Of a DNA stretch of 64,000 nt, positions 23,285 to 34,239 are shown in pieces. Under the pieces are notes generated by a model that saw nothing but the letters and a program-made list of their open reading frames with translations, ran no database searches and was not told where the DNA came from. A program made the translations under genes and the position numbers. The stretch spans positions 11,909,001-11,973,000 of the forward strand of contig CM073593.1 of assembly GCA_037074705.1 (NCBI GenBank), read 5' to 3'. The stretch is from Zhengitettix transpicula. Taxonomy: Eukaryota; Arthropoda; Insecta; Orthoptera; Tetrigidae. Positions within the stretch are counted from its first letter, which is position 1. Each line of letters opens with the position of its first letter.

Positions 23285-24995
23285 AATTTCTCCAGGATGT
23301 TTCGGCTCGCAATACCAAACTTGGACGGATGAAACTGGGAGAATTAATCTGCCCTAAAGAGGAACCACGTAACTTCTCCAATGTACATTAACAATCTCAA
23401 ATTGAAAAATTCTGGACCGTGGAAGAAGGACCGAGCATTAATATAATATGAAGCAATGAAGATCAGTACTGTGAAGATCTTTATCAAAAAATCATCAGCA
23501 GAGACAAAAACTGACGATTTATCGACACAATGCCTCGTCCGTTGAAATATTCTACAGTTAAGAACACGAAAAGGACTTATTTAAACGCTTCATTCCACTG
23601 AGCACCGTTTCTTAAAGGATGCGAACGTCAAACGACAATATTGTGGCTTCACGGAAGACTATGAGGCTCTGAACCACACGGAAGTCGTAACTCGACAGGA
23701 ATAATCCTCAATCGTGATGTAACCAGTTTATCTCAACCATCACGCCGATTGGAAGGATCAAGAAAAACGAGAAAAATTAAGAGTTGTATTTAATGGTTCT
23801 GTTCCTGATGACCAAGAAAACACATTGGAAGACTCACCAGTAATTTCCACCTATTTGTTTGCAGCAATTACAAATTTTCGACTGCATCAAAGTGCAGTAA
23901 CTGCAGACATTGAAAAGATGTATCGTCAAATTTTACTTCATCCTTAGCAGAGAGACCTACAACAAATTGTCCGACGACCTGATTCGAATCAATGCATAAA
24001 TTTTAAAAAATTATGAACTGTAACCTATGGTCTTAAACCATATAGTTACTTAGCAAATTTACGAATTAGCTGACCAAGATGGTGAGAAGTAAGATTACCT
24101 AACAGTATTTTCATTGAATCATACCTTTCAGTTCGTCAGTGAGTCATACCACACCATATCAAATTTAGTAAGACTTCTAATGCGTGAGTGCTTTCCCTTA
24201 ACAAAATATTGTTCTAATTCGGAAGAATTTATGGCTTTTGTGCTACAACGTATGAGGGCTTTGGAACCCACCAGATTTATTTAAACAAGATACAGTGATA
24301 AAAACTTTATGACTTCAGTTGTGTCCATCTTCACACTCGGTCACCTACCACTTTACAGAAAGAGATATTAACCCTTATACGAATCGAAATATTCTGTCCC
24401 AAATCTTCGATCCTATGCACATCACATCACCTTCGTCATACAAACGAAGATATTGATCCAGCAGCTATGGTTACTCCAAGCCGACTGGGATGAAGTAGTA
24501 CCTACAGATTTCGTAGCACGTTGGTTGAGATTCAATTTATCGAAAATCACTGTACCAAGAAAGTTGTGTCTGAGTACCACTATCAGTAATCCTGACCAAC
24601 ACATATTTTGCGACGCTTCTGAGAAAGCATATGGTTGCTGCGCTGACTTAGTTAATGAACACAATGCCAAGGATGAGTGTTCTTTAATTTGCTCCAAAAG
24701 TAAAGTGGCACCGCTTAAGAAACTAACATTGCCCCGACTAGAGTTAGGCAGCGGAACTAGTCAGCACAAAATTGTGTACAAAATTTCTTTTGGACTAATA
24801 CGACATTTGTTTTAACTTGGATCTCTGAACTGTCCAGTAATTGGCAAACGTTCGTGGGAAATAGAGTTCAGAAAATAAATAAGCATGTTTCTTTTAGCAA
24901 AAACTCTGCTGATGTAGTCTCACGTGGATGTTCCCCAACAGCGACGGTCTACAACAAATTGTACTGGGAAAGACGGAGATGGATCAAACTACCTA
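23285..24995 (+). pseudogene. BEL/Pao retrotransposon pol remnant
   Basis: Frames that switch repeatedly spell BEL/Pao polymerase landmarks in the correct order. KLRVVFNGS is at about 23785 and TADIEKMYRQILLHP at about 23905, followed at once by a stop. A TVTYGL segment comes next. Later come LQADWDEVVPTDF, IFCDASEKAYG at about 24603 (RNase H start) and SKSKVAPLKKLTLPRLELG at about 24695. Around 24900 another frame gives NSADVVSRGCSP. These motifs place RT, the connecting region and RNase H in sequence; integrase and LTRs are not seen. Many stops and frameshifts show an old copy. The fragment stops where the hairpin at 25004 begins. Confidence 0.82.
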
Positions 24996-25003
24996 CAGGT
25001 GAG

Positions 25004-25452
25004 TATTATTGAGATTATTCGGGTATTCCATTGTCTTGCAGTAGAAAAAATTGAGAAAGAAAAAGGAAAATAAAAGGAATGAAAAGTCAAGAACAAGAAA
25101 AAAACAGGAAGAAAGAGGCAGGGCAAAGAGATGACGAGAATGATCGTCTAGAAGATCAGAAAGAAGATATAGAGATATACTACAAGCGAAGAAAACGAAG
25201 GAAACAAGAAAAAAAGAGAGGCAGTGTGAAAGAAACAAGTTTGGTTAAAGAGATGCCTCTCTGTTTCTCTTATATATCTACATATTCTTTCTGATCTTCT
25301 AGACGATAATTCTCGTCATCTCTTTGACCTACCTCTTTATTTCTGTTTGTTCTTGTTTCTTGGCTTTTTATTCCTTTTATTTTCCTTTTTCCTTCTTAAT
25401 TTTTTCTACTCCAAGACAATGGAATACCCGAATAATCTCAATAATAATATCT
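25004..25452. repeat. Long hairpin with about 175-bp inverted arms
   Basis: The left arm (about 25008-25185) starts TATTATTGAGATTATTCGGG, and the reverse complement of the right arm (about 25270-25450) reads the same with scattered substitutions and small indels. A purine-rich loop of about 85 bases separates them. The arms could fold into a long hairpin. The structure suggests a foldback or MITE-like insertion at the end of the BEL fragment. The 71-codon lysine/glutamate-rich ORF inside follows from base composition and is not called as a gene. Confidence 0.8.
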
Positions 25453-25630
25453 CACCATCGTCTATAAATTTAAAATCCTGACTACTGGTGATTGTCCCAC
25501 GCTACGAAACCGTGAGATCTGCATTGAAGTCCCAGAGAGAAAATTAAAATCGACCGCGGCATTCCTTACTACCAAAGAAACGAATTTTCATCATAATTTT
25601 TCACACACTTGTGAGAACTGTTGCATATAT

Positions 25631-26621
25631 TGTAATGGCAATTAGTTAGGCCATTATTTGTTTGGACATAAAGTTTGAATTGTTTGATAAATCCATTATA
25701 GTGGTCTGATCGAACAAAGCAACAATGGAGAAGCGAGCTCTCTTGCTCTGTCGAAAAGTAAAAAATGGCGTATGCGCGCTCAAACTCGAGAGCACTAGGA
25801 TAGTTAGTTGGTCGTTGTGGTCTGGATTGTACAGAGGTCAGACATCGTCGAGCATAGTATAATAAAGTTGGTGAATCATTGGAGAATAGAAGCGGCCGAC
25901 GGTGAAAACGTTGCAGAGAACGGTCTTTATAAATTTGAGCAGAGTAAAACATTCACCGAGATATTGCAACGTGAATATTGTAAAGTAATACCAGTTTCGA
26001 CAAAATAGAACTTTGTACAATCTTCGTGGAGGAATTGTTGCGGAATAACATTGGTGAATTATTATGGAGCGGAGCAATCAACGGAATACAGCCAATTTTG
26101 CCAAATATTAAAGTTAAGTGTAGAATCAGTGAAAACCAAGGCCTGATATTAAATAATTATAGAGTGTAAAAGTGTCCGAACGAGGAAAAATTGATTGTTC
26201 TGGTACCAGACAGACGGTCCGTAAGTAACTTAATTTTGAATAATATTGTAAACGCAAATTAAAGGATAAAGTCAGATTTCGTTCTCTTTTAATTGTCAAT
26301 CAAAGTTAATTTCTTTACTTTTAATTTCTTTCATTCTATCGACATGTTGTTTAGGTAAATTGTAAACTGTTTTGTTAATAATATTTTAAATCTTTTTTGT
26401 GTGTTCATTATCAAACCCAGTAAAGGCCCTGAGATATATATATAAAAAATTAAATTGTAATTGTTTTGAGTTTGAAGCCACAAAGTAATAATAATTTTTG
26501 TTTTATGTTTTAAATTTTGTTTATTATTTCATTTAAATAAAACCTACATGTTGATTATTACGTAAATGGCTACCACAACGTGGGACAAATTAATTTAAAT
26601 TAGTACCAGTTGATTATTACA
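25631..26621 (+). mobile_element. LTR-like element B
   Basis: The body runs from TGTAATGGCAATTAGTTAGG to TTGATTATTACG at 26562. TGGCTACCACAACGTGGG follows at 26567, resembling a primer-binding site. A second TTGATTATTACA ends at 26621 next to a short AT run. Around 25700-25790 it shares a block (ATGGCGTATGCGCGC) with elements A1 and C. A consensus splice donor, GTAAGT, lies at 26221. No gag or pol is present, so it is a solo-LTR-like or deletion derivative. Confidence 0.6.
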
Positions 26622-27186
26622 ATATATTTTAAGATGGAAGAAGAAAATCTTTTCGGCTCACCTATAACTGACTCAATATTTGATGTCTTAAGAACTGCGG
26701 GAAAGCCGTGCAGCAGTTGATAGATTCGCTCAAAGAGAACGCTTCAGTAAATAAATGCAAAATATTAGAATCTCAGCAAGTCGATAAATCAAGCAATCGA
26801 GCAATCGATCACTTACTTCGATTAAACTGGAAAAATAAGAGTAGGATGACGTCTGTCACAAGAAATTCCGTCCTTTGATAAAAAAAAATCCAATAATATT
26901 ACCTTACAATCACAATGTAACCATACTTATTGGAATGTTTCATTTAAATAATCTTCAAGCTGGTGTTCGATCTTTGCTGTATTTAATTTCTGGCCCATTA
27001 AAGGGAAAAGAACAATAAATTATATTATAAAGAGGTGCCTTTTGAGTTGCAACGTAGATGTTTTGTTAACATTTGACAGAAAATGTTATTTTATAATTGA
27101 GAACTAATTCCATTCGAGAAGATAGTTTAGATCGATCTAAACGTCAATGACCAACGCATGTGCTGCTGCATGTTTACTCCATTCAA
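26622..27186. other. Unassigned A+T-rich DNA
   Basis: No gene or repeat could be supported. Confidence 0.4.
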
Positions 27187-27382
27187 ATATTTTTTTATTG
27201 ATTTATTTTCAGTCTCAGGTTATTAGCGACTAATTAAGGGAACTCATTTTGTCCTTGACGGTACCCTGAATTGACGAGAGTTTCTCTCAAGCGCACAAAC
27301 ATCCAGGCCCTCGCCGGGATTCGAACACGGGACCTCTGTGATGCGACGCAGTTGCGCTGATCCCTACACCACAGGAGAAAAC
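27187..27382 (-). mobile_element. tRNA-derived SINE
   Basis: On the minus strand the head reads GGTGTAGGGATCAGCGCAAC and then GTGTTCGAATCCCGGC, which match RNA polymerase III A and B boxes at tRNA-like spacing. A CCTGGATGTTTGTG segment and an A+T-rich tail (AATAAATCAATAAAAAAAT) follow. The first 75 bases or so are tRNA-like, but the sequence does not fold into a normal tRNA that I can complete. A SINE body and tail follow, so this is a SINE and not a tRNA gene. Confidence 0.8.
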
Positions 27383-28194
27383 TGAATATGTTGAAACACG
27401 TAAAATGAGAAAGAAGTGTATTTGATTCAACCGAAGTAGAAATCGAGTTAAAATTCTGAATTTTGTTCACTTAGTACTTTATTTGGTTATAAATTGTTTG
27501 TGTCAATTAAACTATTTGATAAACATAATATGTTTTTAGTTGCTAAACCCAGCACAACTAATTTACTTGATCAATCTTCCTCAATTTGAATCCAACTAGA
27601 CATTAAAAGAAAAATTGAAATTTAACAAATCATTTTTGATACTACATATTTAAGAAACAACGATGAAAAATATTGAATAACATCTTTTACCCCAAAAAAT
27701 AATGAATAAACCGCGGTATACGTCCATAAAAAATCCAAATAAACATTAAACATCAATGAAAATAATTATATCATCGACAAACCCTCTATTTCTAAAACCA
27801 TTACTAATAGAAGTCAAACAAAATTAACAGATTAAATTCAGACGGCCGGACTCGAAGTTATAACAAATTCAGATGTTACGTCGAATACTACTCGATCCCA
27901 TAAAAAAAATCAGTACAGGTCTATAACATACGTGAATAAACTATTTATATATACAAATTGGTAAAAGTAACACAATGGTAATGGAATTAATTAATTCAAA
28001 GCTGTAAACAAAGCTCTATATAAAATTAATGAATGTTTCTCCAAAACAAAAGAATTGTACACCGTCGTACCATCCACAAACCTGAAAACCAGAATATATA
28101 ACCTCAAAAGTGACGAAATCAGCCCTGTCTATACAAGCTAGAAGCTCGAAACACAAACATACTCCACAAAATGGAACTTGGTTATAAAAGTAAT
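27383..28194. other. Unassigned A+T-rich DNA
   Basis: No recognised feature is present. The short ORFs lack motifs. Confidence 0.4.
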
Positions 28195-28425
28195 TTTTTT
28201 TTTGAGTGAGCTACATGAGGGTCATCTACGTGGTGGAAATCCCCTATAATAGCATAGAAAGGGATTTGAAATTATTTTTTGGGAAGGGGGGGGGGTGGAT
28301 GAGGAAAGGAAAGCTAGTTTTCAAGCGTTACCTAGGACCGCCGGGGTATATTTTAAGGATCCTACCCGGAATTCTCCTAAAAGTGGTGCAGGGATAACCT
28401 TAGAAAAACCGTCATATTTGTTCAA
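28195..28425 (-). mobile_element. R repeat, partial (R7)
   Basis: This is the family's 3' half in minus orientation, from GAGCTACATGAGGGTCATCT to AACCTTAGAAAAACC. A G-run at 28286-28294 is expanded. The 5' half is missing. Confidence 0.7.
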
Positions 28426-28784
28426 GGTTCATAATAATAATAATTTAACAAATGTAATTTGTATAACATTATTACAGACAGCGTGTCTGAGTCTTTGTAA
28501 ATTCCACCACATGAAACAATTCGCCCATCATGGCGACTCATCTTATGTCCGTACCTAGAATTCAAAATAAAACTATTATTTTATTATTATTTTGCAAGTC
28601 AATCATACCTGAGTATATTAGTTAACAATTTAATCAAACTTGTTAAAAGTTAATTTTTAAATGTTTCCACAACTATTTAATTGAAGAATCGTGAATCTAT
28701 TTCTGTGGTCGACGGCATCAGTTGCACCATAAGAAGTGGAATATACTGAAATATAATTTTTTTAACGGCAAAATTCAATGATAA
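28426..28784. other. Unassigned A+T-rich DNA
   Basis: Nothing is recognised between the R fragment and the Gypsy element. Confidence 0.4.
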
Positions 28785-28788
28785 AATC

Positions 28789-28862
28789 TGTGGCGGACTC
28801 CGTAGTATTATTTAGTTGCAACACCACACACAGGAAGAAAATTAATAATATTTATAATATAT
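28789..28862 (-). repeat. Gypsy 3' LTR remnant
   Basis: It matches the outer end of the complete LTR (TGTGGCGGACTCCGTAGTAT on the plus strand) for about 74 bases and then passes directly into protease-coding sequence. Confidence 0.85.
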
Positions 28863-29883
28863 ATATTTTTTTGATTACTGTACCATTTGCTGCATGAAGT
28901 TGGTAGCTAGACTTAAAAGTTTTGGTTATTGCTACCTTTCTTGGCAACACAGAAACGTCTGCACCTGTATCAATCAAAAAATGCATTCGATTGTTGCTGT
29001 CGTATATGACTAGGCGGTTTTTCTGTTTGTCTGCCAATGTGCATGGCGTTGCGCAGTTACGACCTTTTGTGCCAAATTTGCGATGATACCAACATAGATC
29101 ATCTTTTGAAATCTGACTTTTTGAAATGATGCGCGTATTACTCTGTACGCGTCTATTATTACAGCTTGGTATGAGCTGCTGATTCAAGATTTCTCGAGGC
29201 AGCGATTGTACCAGTAGTTTGAGTTCGTTCATTTGGCGTATTAGGTTTGCATATACAATTGAATTACCCGACGACGTGGAGTGTGCAGTCTCCTGAGGAC
29301 GTTGCGCGATGTCCTGTGTGACTGAATTTGCGTCAGGGCGTATTAAGTCGTAGATCCTATCGGCTTAGGAACATAGAACATTTAAATCCTGAGATTCGCT
29401 AATCGCTAACACGCTACGAATGTTATCAGGTAATTGCTCCAGAAATAACGTACGTAGTATCTGGTCGTTGCACTGACCAACTGAGAGATTACGCATTTTC
29501 TGCAGAATTAATGAAGGCTTTTCTTCAACAATCGAATTACCGAGTAATAATCGACGAAGTCTTTTCTCGTCTGATTCGCCAAACGCACTGATAATTCTGT
29601 TTTTAATAGTGACATACTTATCTGTGCTCGTAGGCCGTTCGATGACGTCACTGATGACGTCCAATGTCGCCTCATCTAAGCTTATAAGTACATGGTTGTA
29701 CTTAGCGGCGTCGGAAGTAACTCGCTTCACAGCGAATGCAGCTTCCACGACCAGGAACCATCGAGCCGGGTTGTTTTTCCAAAAAGCAGGAATCCGAATG
29801 GAGTCGGCCGAGTTGATAGTAGAGATGTCTTGAGAAGTAGTAGCTGCACCATCAGTTGCGGGTGCTTCTTCGTTTTGTAACAT
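28863..29883 (-). pseudogene. Gypsy gag-protease fragment
   Basis: Gag packages the element RNA, and the protease matures the polyprotein. From the methionine at 29883, the gag core shows IRIPAFWKNNPARWFLVVE, typical of insect Gypsy gag, then RRLLLGNSIVEEKPS and LRTLFLEQLPDNIRS. One in-frame stop (29365-29367) interrupts it, after which ADRIYDLIRP continues the same frame. A CWYHRKFG...C knuckle-like motif follows, and the aspartic protease begins with FLIDTGADVSVLP (about 28942-28978), keeping the catalytic D-T-G. The frame is then cut by the deletion near 28862. It cannot make a complete polyprotein. Confidence 0.88.
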
Positions 29884-30047
29884 ATTGCAGAAAAATCTTG
29901 TAATTCCGGGTAAGTGAATCTCCAATCTCACTTCAGGCGAAAGCAGATTTTTCACTGTCTCGAAGTATATAATCGCGTCCAGGGAAGAAAATCTTCTTGT
30001 AGTTTCCGTATTAAATCACGTCGGGGTCACGAATTTTTCTCTCTCTA

Positions 30048-30511
30048 TGTGGCGGACCCCGTAGTATTATTTAGTTGCAACACCACACAAAGGAAGAAAA
30101 TTAATCATATTTATAATATATTTTGTTTGCGATGCGTGATAGCACGGGTTGCGATTCAATGACGAGACTTGTTACTTCTCAATATTCTATTTCTCTTTTA
30201 TAAATCGTGTTCACTGGTCAGTTGCTCGTGACGAACTGTATCGTACTGTATTTCAAGCTAAACTGTTGTGTGCTCCAGACTGAGCAATACAATAATGCTA
30301 GTTTATAATGCTTCCGAGAATTGAACTCTGCGTCGACTAGAAGTTCTCTGCGCTCTGATTTCTTCTTCCCCTTCTCTGCTACGGCTGGCGGCTGAGGCGT
30401 GAGCGATGCTACTACTAGATGCTAGCAGAGAAGTTCGTCGGCAGATCAGCTGATGCTCGCAGAGAAGTCGTCGAGAGATAGACGTGAAGTTCGGTGGAGG
30501 CTAGCTCCACA
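30048..30511 (-). repeat. Gypsy 5' LTR, complete
   Basis: This 464-base LTR reads TGTGGAGCTAGCC at its own 5' end and GTCCGCCACA at its 3' end, giving TG...CA termini with a short inverted pair. A TATA-like TTTATAAAAGAG lies on the minus strand around 30195-30206 and could serve as the promoter. Confidence 0.85.
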
Positions 30512-30515
30512 AATC

Positions 30516-31611
30516 AATGATTGAAATAAACATTCTAGTTGCATTCAAAAGGGATCAACAAAAGTTTCTACTCAGCCACTACCTTGTTTTTGGAAAGAAA
30601 TTGTATTTATAAATGAACTTATAAAGTTTAAACAATGATCTAAATAGTTTTCATGAACTAGTCTTTAATTTTTTTTAGATGATTCTGAGTGGTATTATAA
30701 TAATTATATTGATTTTGTACTGGAATTCATTACAATCAGATAAAGCACTTCATATGTTAATTAGGTACACTATAAAGCGCTTGACTCTTTCCATGTCCGT
30801 GAAGCTTTGATAATCATGAAGATCTTTGAAATACGAATCTGTTCTATATAATTAGGAAGTCGGCTTTCGCAAAGAATACTAAGCATAGTGAACGGCCTGT
30901 CGTATTTCCTTTGTGCTGGTAAGAAGGCGGTGATCCCGATGGTTCATAATCTAATTATTAATAGACCGACCAGTAATACATACATACACAAAAGGTAGGC
31001 CCTGATTCTTCTATGTTTAGTTAGACTAGGTAAAAGTGATAATCTGTCATCGCGCAAGATCATACTGCACTATACTTGAAGACGAGGCCAGAAATCATCT
31101 CGTACTCACACAACGTTCGTCTAACGTAACACTTGCTCATTACATTATTGGTAAAAGGGTTTTAGAGGTGGTCAACAAAGCCCCTAGCTTGTGGGGTTTT
31201 AGGTCTGAACCGAAGTCTAGAATCGTAAAGAACTATTCTGTCTATATTATAAAAATTATTGAACCTTCGAAGATTAAATTATTTATTACTCAATTTATTT
31301 GACATGTCGAGGCCAGAGTTACGTACAAAGGAGACCAGAACAAATCGACATATTGTAGGCGTCCCTCGGAAGCTGAGCAGATTTCCGAGAAGCTTTTTTT
31401 TTTTGTGGCGATGGCTCGTAGCTTTTGGCAAGGCGTATCCCAGGTGCCGCATGTGCAGAGACGTTGACGAACGATTTCCAGATGGCAGAACGCGTGTCTT
31501 TCCTCCTTGCACGTGTGCCTCCGCCGTATCTGCCTGCAGCCCTGTAGCCTTGCAGCCTTGCAGCACTGCAGCACCTGCAACAACACACAGACGTGTTCTC
31601 CCTTGATTTTT
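30516..31611. other. Unassigned DNA
   Basis: No gene is supported. A cysteine- and glutamine-rich reading of the stretch around 31520-31580 arises from a CTGCAG-rich low-complexity run. Confidence 0.4.
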
Positions 31612-32616
31612 TCATTTGATTTGATTTATTTTATTCCATTAGGCCTCGTATGAGGAAATAGGACACGTCAGTACATAAAATTAAAATATATGAATTGAAT
31701 GCTACAGTTATAAGTAATTAGAAGTTAACATAAAACTACGAAAATTCGGTAACACAAATTTCTCTGTCCAACATAAGTAAAATAAAATTAATAATAACAA
31801 AAATAATAATTCTTCAGCTATACTAAGGGTATAATATAATATTTACAGTTCTAATAAAAATGTTCAATATGTATTAGCAAAAATAATTAATGATTCGAGA
31901 ATGAAGTATAATAAAATATAGAACTTACACAACACACAAAAGTAAAACTTGACACACGCACACTAGGAGGAAACACAAACGACGGACAAGTTACTCACGA
32001 AACATAGTGACAAAGAATCTGCATACATGAAACAAAGAAACAAAAGAGCAGAAAAGACCAAAAAAAATAAGACAGTTATCAAATAAGTGGTTTTATTAGC
32101 AACACATTCAACACTTATGTAGTATTTTTTTAAAAAAATAGGGGAACGATCTAGAAACTCCTATACTGAGACAAACACCGGTGCCTTTCAGAAGAATATT
32201 TTTTCATTGAATCCCAAAACTCTTGTAGTTATTGTTGTTCTTAACATCTGGAGGAACACTATTGTATAAAACTATCCATGAATGGTGAATACTTCTTTGG
32301 TAGAGGGGCAAAGATCTTAGATCTAAGCGATTTCTACTGTCGTAATCGTGAGACTCGCCATTCCTTTGAAAAAGATTCATGTTCCGCTTAACAAATTTTA
32401 AAATTTCGTGAAAACACGCTGGGAAGAGTTAATATTTGCAGACTTTTGAAAAACAGTTTACAACTGGATTTATTATCAGAATTAGAAAGTATTCTGTAGA
32501 CGCATAGATCAGGTGGACACAGTTGTGTATTCAGCTAGACCAACTAAATGTATTGTCAAAATTCTTCACTGGAAAAATATAGAACTTGAAATATTTACAA
32601 ACAAAATGCATTAATA
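31612..32616 (-). pseudogene. LINE 3' end (family D), copy 1
   Basis: On the minus strand, a decayed reverse-transcriptase C-terminus reads HDYDSRNRLDLRSL, then NSVPPDVKNNNNYKSFGIQ. A 3' UTR of several hundred bases ends in AATAAAATAAATCAAATCA at about 31612. The plus-strand copy at 44467-45877 shares the same peptide, UTR and tail, which defines one family. The AAATC-rich tail is seen in CR1/Rex-like insect LINEs, but I would not fix the clade by eye. The upstream side is cut by the mariner at 32617. Confidence 0.7.
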
Positions 32617-33910
32617 CCACTGTGAACAAAAAGTAAGGTGAATTTATTTATAAAATATAAATTCTTTATTTATTCTTCCAAATCAATTTCATTCCCTTCA
32701 AAATAATCACCGTCCGATAAAACGCACTTTTTCCAACGCTTTTTCCAGTCCTCAAAACAGTCGGAATAGTCTTTTTCCGGTATAGCCTTCAAGACCTTCT
32801 TCGATTCGGTTTTTATCTCCTCAATCGAGCCAAAACGGCGTCCCCGCATTGGCCTTTTGAGTTTGCTGAATAGCCAAATCAGGCAAATACGGTGGTTGCG
32901 GAACGATATGAGTCACGTTTTTGGCAAAAAAGTCGCGAAAAACCAATGCAGTATGACATGGTGCATTATCGTCATGAAGGAACCAAGAGTTGTTCGCCCA
33001 TAATTCCGGCCGTTTCAGACGAATAGCTTCACGCAAACGACGCATAACGCTCAAATAATATTCTTTGTTGACAGTTTGGCCCGGCGGAAGGAATTCATAG
33101 AGCACCACACCACGATAATCAAAGAAAACTGTCAACATGACCTTGATTTTCGATCGACTTTGCCGTGGTCTTTTCGGTCATGCTTCACCTTTTGCACGAT
33201 ATTCGCTGGATTGGTCGGTGGTTTCAGGGTCGTATGCTTAAATCCAAGTCTCGTCTCCAGTAATGATGCATTTCAAGTGGTCCTGATAGTCAGACAGCAA
33301 AGTTTCACACACATCAACGCGACGCTATTTTTTCCAAAAAATTGAGCTATTTAGGCACCAATCGAGACTTGACGCGTTTGAGACACAAAACATTTTTCAA
33401 AATGGTTTGGGCTGAGCGAAATGATATTCCAACAGTATCAGCGTGATCTCTTATTGTCCATCGACGATTTTTAAGCACCAAATCTTTGATGTTTTGGACG
33501 TGGCCCTCGTCGGTAGACGTTGATGGTCGTCCAGAGTGCGGTTCGTCTTCAAAGCGTTCTCGGCCCTCTTTGAACTCGTTGTACCACTTATTAACGTTTT
33601 TTTGTGCCATAGTTTGATCACCAAAGGCCTTCCGCAACATTTTCAACGTGTCCGCACAAGAATATTCGTTCCGCAAACAAAATTTGATTCAAGTTCTTTG
33701 CTCAACAAAATCACCCTTTGCAAAAATCGAAAAATTCACTTTTGGTTGTTTACAAAAACACGTGTAACTCGGATATAATTAAAACTTTTAACAGACAGAC
33801 GCTTGGAAAATATTATAGACAGTCCTACCAACCTAGGAAAAAAATTACCTGCCTTCCTAATACCTGGAAGTTTTAAATGACAATTTCACCTTACTTTTTG
33901 ATCACATTGG
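32617..33910 (-). mobile_element. mariner transposon 3, second subfamily
   Basis: Imperfect inverted repeats bound the element: CCACTGTGAACAAAAAGTAA at 32617 and its partner ending TTTTTGATCACATTGG at 33910. TA precedes it, and TG (a decayed TA) follows. The total is 1294 bases, a full mariner length. Terminal and transposase sequences differ from the mariners at 18384 and 55258, so two mariner subfamilies invaded this region. Confidence 0.88.
32670..33676 (-). pseudogene. mariner transposase pseudogene (second subfamily)
   Basis: The N-terminal helix-turn-helix part is open from 33676 to 33347 (RNEYSCADTLKMLRKAFGDQ, RSGRPSTST-like, then LKRVKSRLVPK). A frame change follows. The catalytic half is open from 33138 to 32821: MLTVFFDYRGVV carries the second aspartate, then LHDDNAPCHTALV and PQPPYLPDLA. 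A final frameshift precedes the C-terminal segment, which ends DLEE at 32670. The expected initiator region upstream of 33676 is frameshifted. At least three breaks make it non-functional. VFFDYRGVV and EFLPPGQTVN mark a widespread insect mariner group. Confidence 0.88.
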
Positions 33911-34239
33911 TGTTGTTAATTAGCGTTATATTCGTATATTTAACGCTACTATAATTTTTCTGTCCCTGTACAATGTTTTTGCTTTTGAACTTATAATTTA
34001 TTCATTACAGGAAACTTTTCAACCTAAATATTTTATAGTTGTGATTTTTGTACATCTTATATTATACATCATATATCCGGTGGAGCATTTTGTTTGACCT
34101 CATGATCTTATATATTTTATTGATTATTAATTTTGGTCTCAGGGTGATTTTGGATTCCATGAACACCATCTTGAGATACGAGTGCAATATGAGCATTAAT
34201 GGAAATATCACGAATGTAATGGAGTGGTAATGCGTCAAT
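33911..34239. other. Unassigned A+T-rich DNA
   Basis: I could not find the continuation of the family D LINE on this side of the mariner. Confidence 0.35.

Larger units (their letters stand above)
28789..30511 (-). mobile_element. Ty3/Gypsy element with large internal deletion
   Basis: The element lies on the minus strand. A complete 5' LTR (30048-30511) is followed by a leader containing TTCGTGACCCCGACGTG, a likely primer-binding region, then gag-protease, then only the last 74 bases or so of the 3' LTR. AATC flanks both ends (28785-28788 and 30512-30515), the 4-bp target duplication typical of Gypsy elements. Reverse transcriptase, RNase H, integrase and most of the 3' LTR are gone. Because both outer ends and the duplication survive, the deletion most simply happened after insertion. 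Confidence 0.88.

Noticed and set aside
25079..25294. 71-codon lysine/glutamate-rich ORF
   Set aside because: It lies within one arm and the loop of the long hairpin and reflects purine-rich sequence.
27290..27380. tRNA gene on the minus strand
   Set aside because: Both polymerase III boxes are present, but the cloverleaf is incomplete and a SINE body and A+T-rich tail follow.
31279..31615. Overlapping ORFs of 95-115 codons on both strands
   Set aside because: Several frames are open at once in a short G+C-richer, CTGCAG-repeating stretch; none has a recognised motif.
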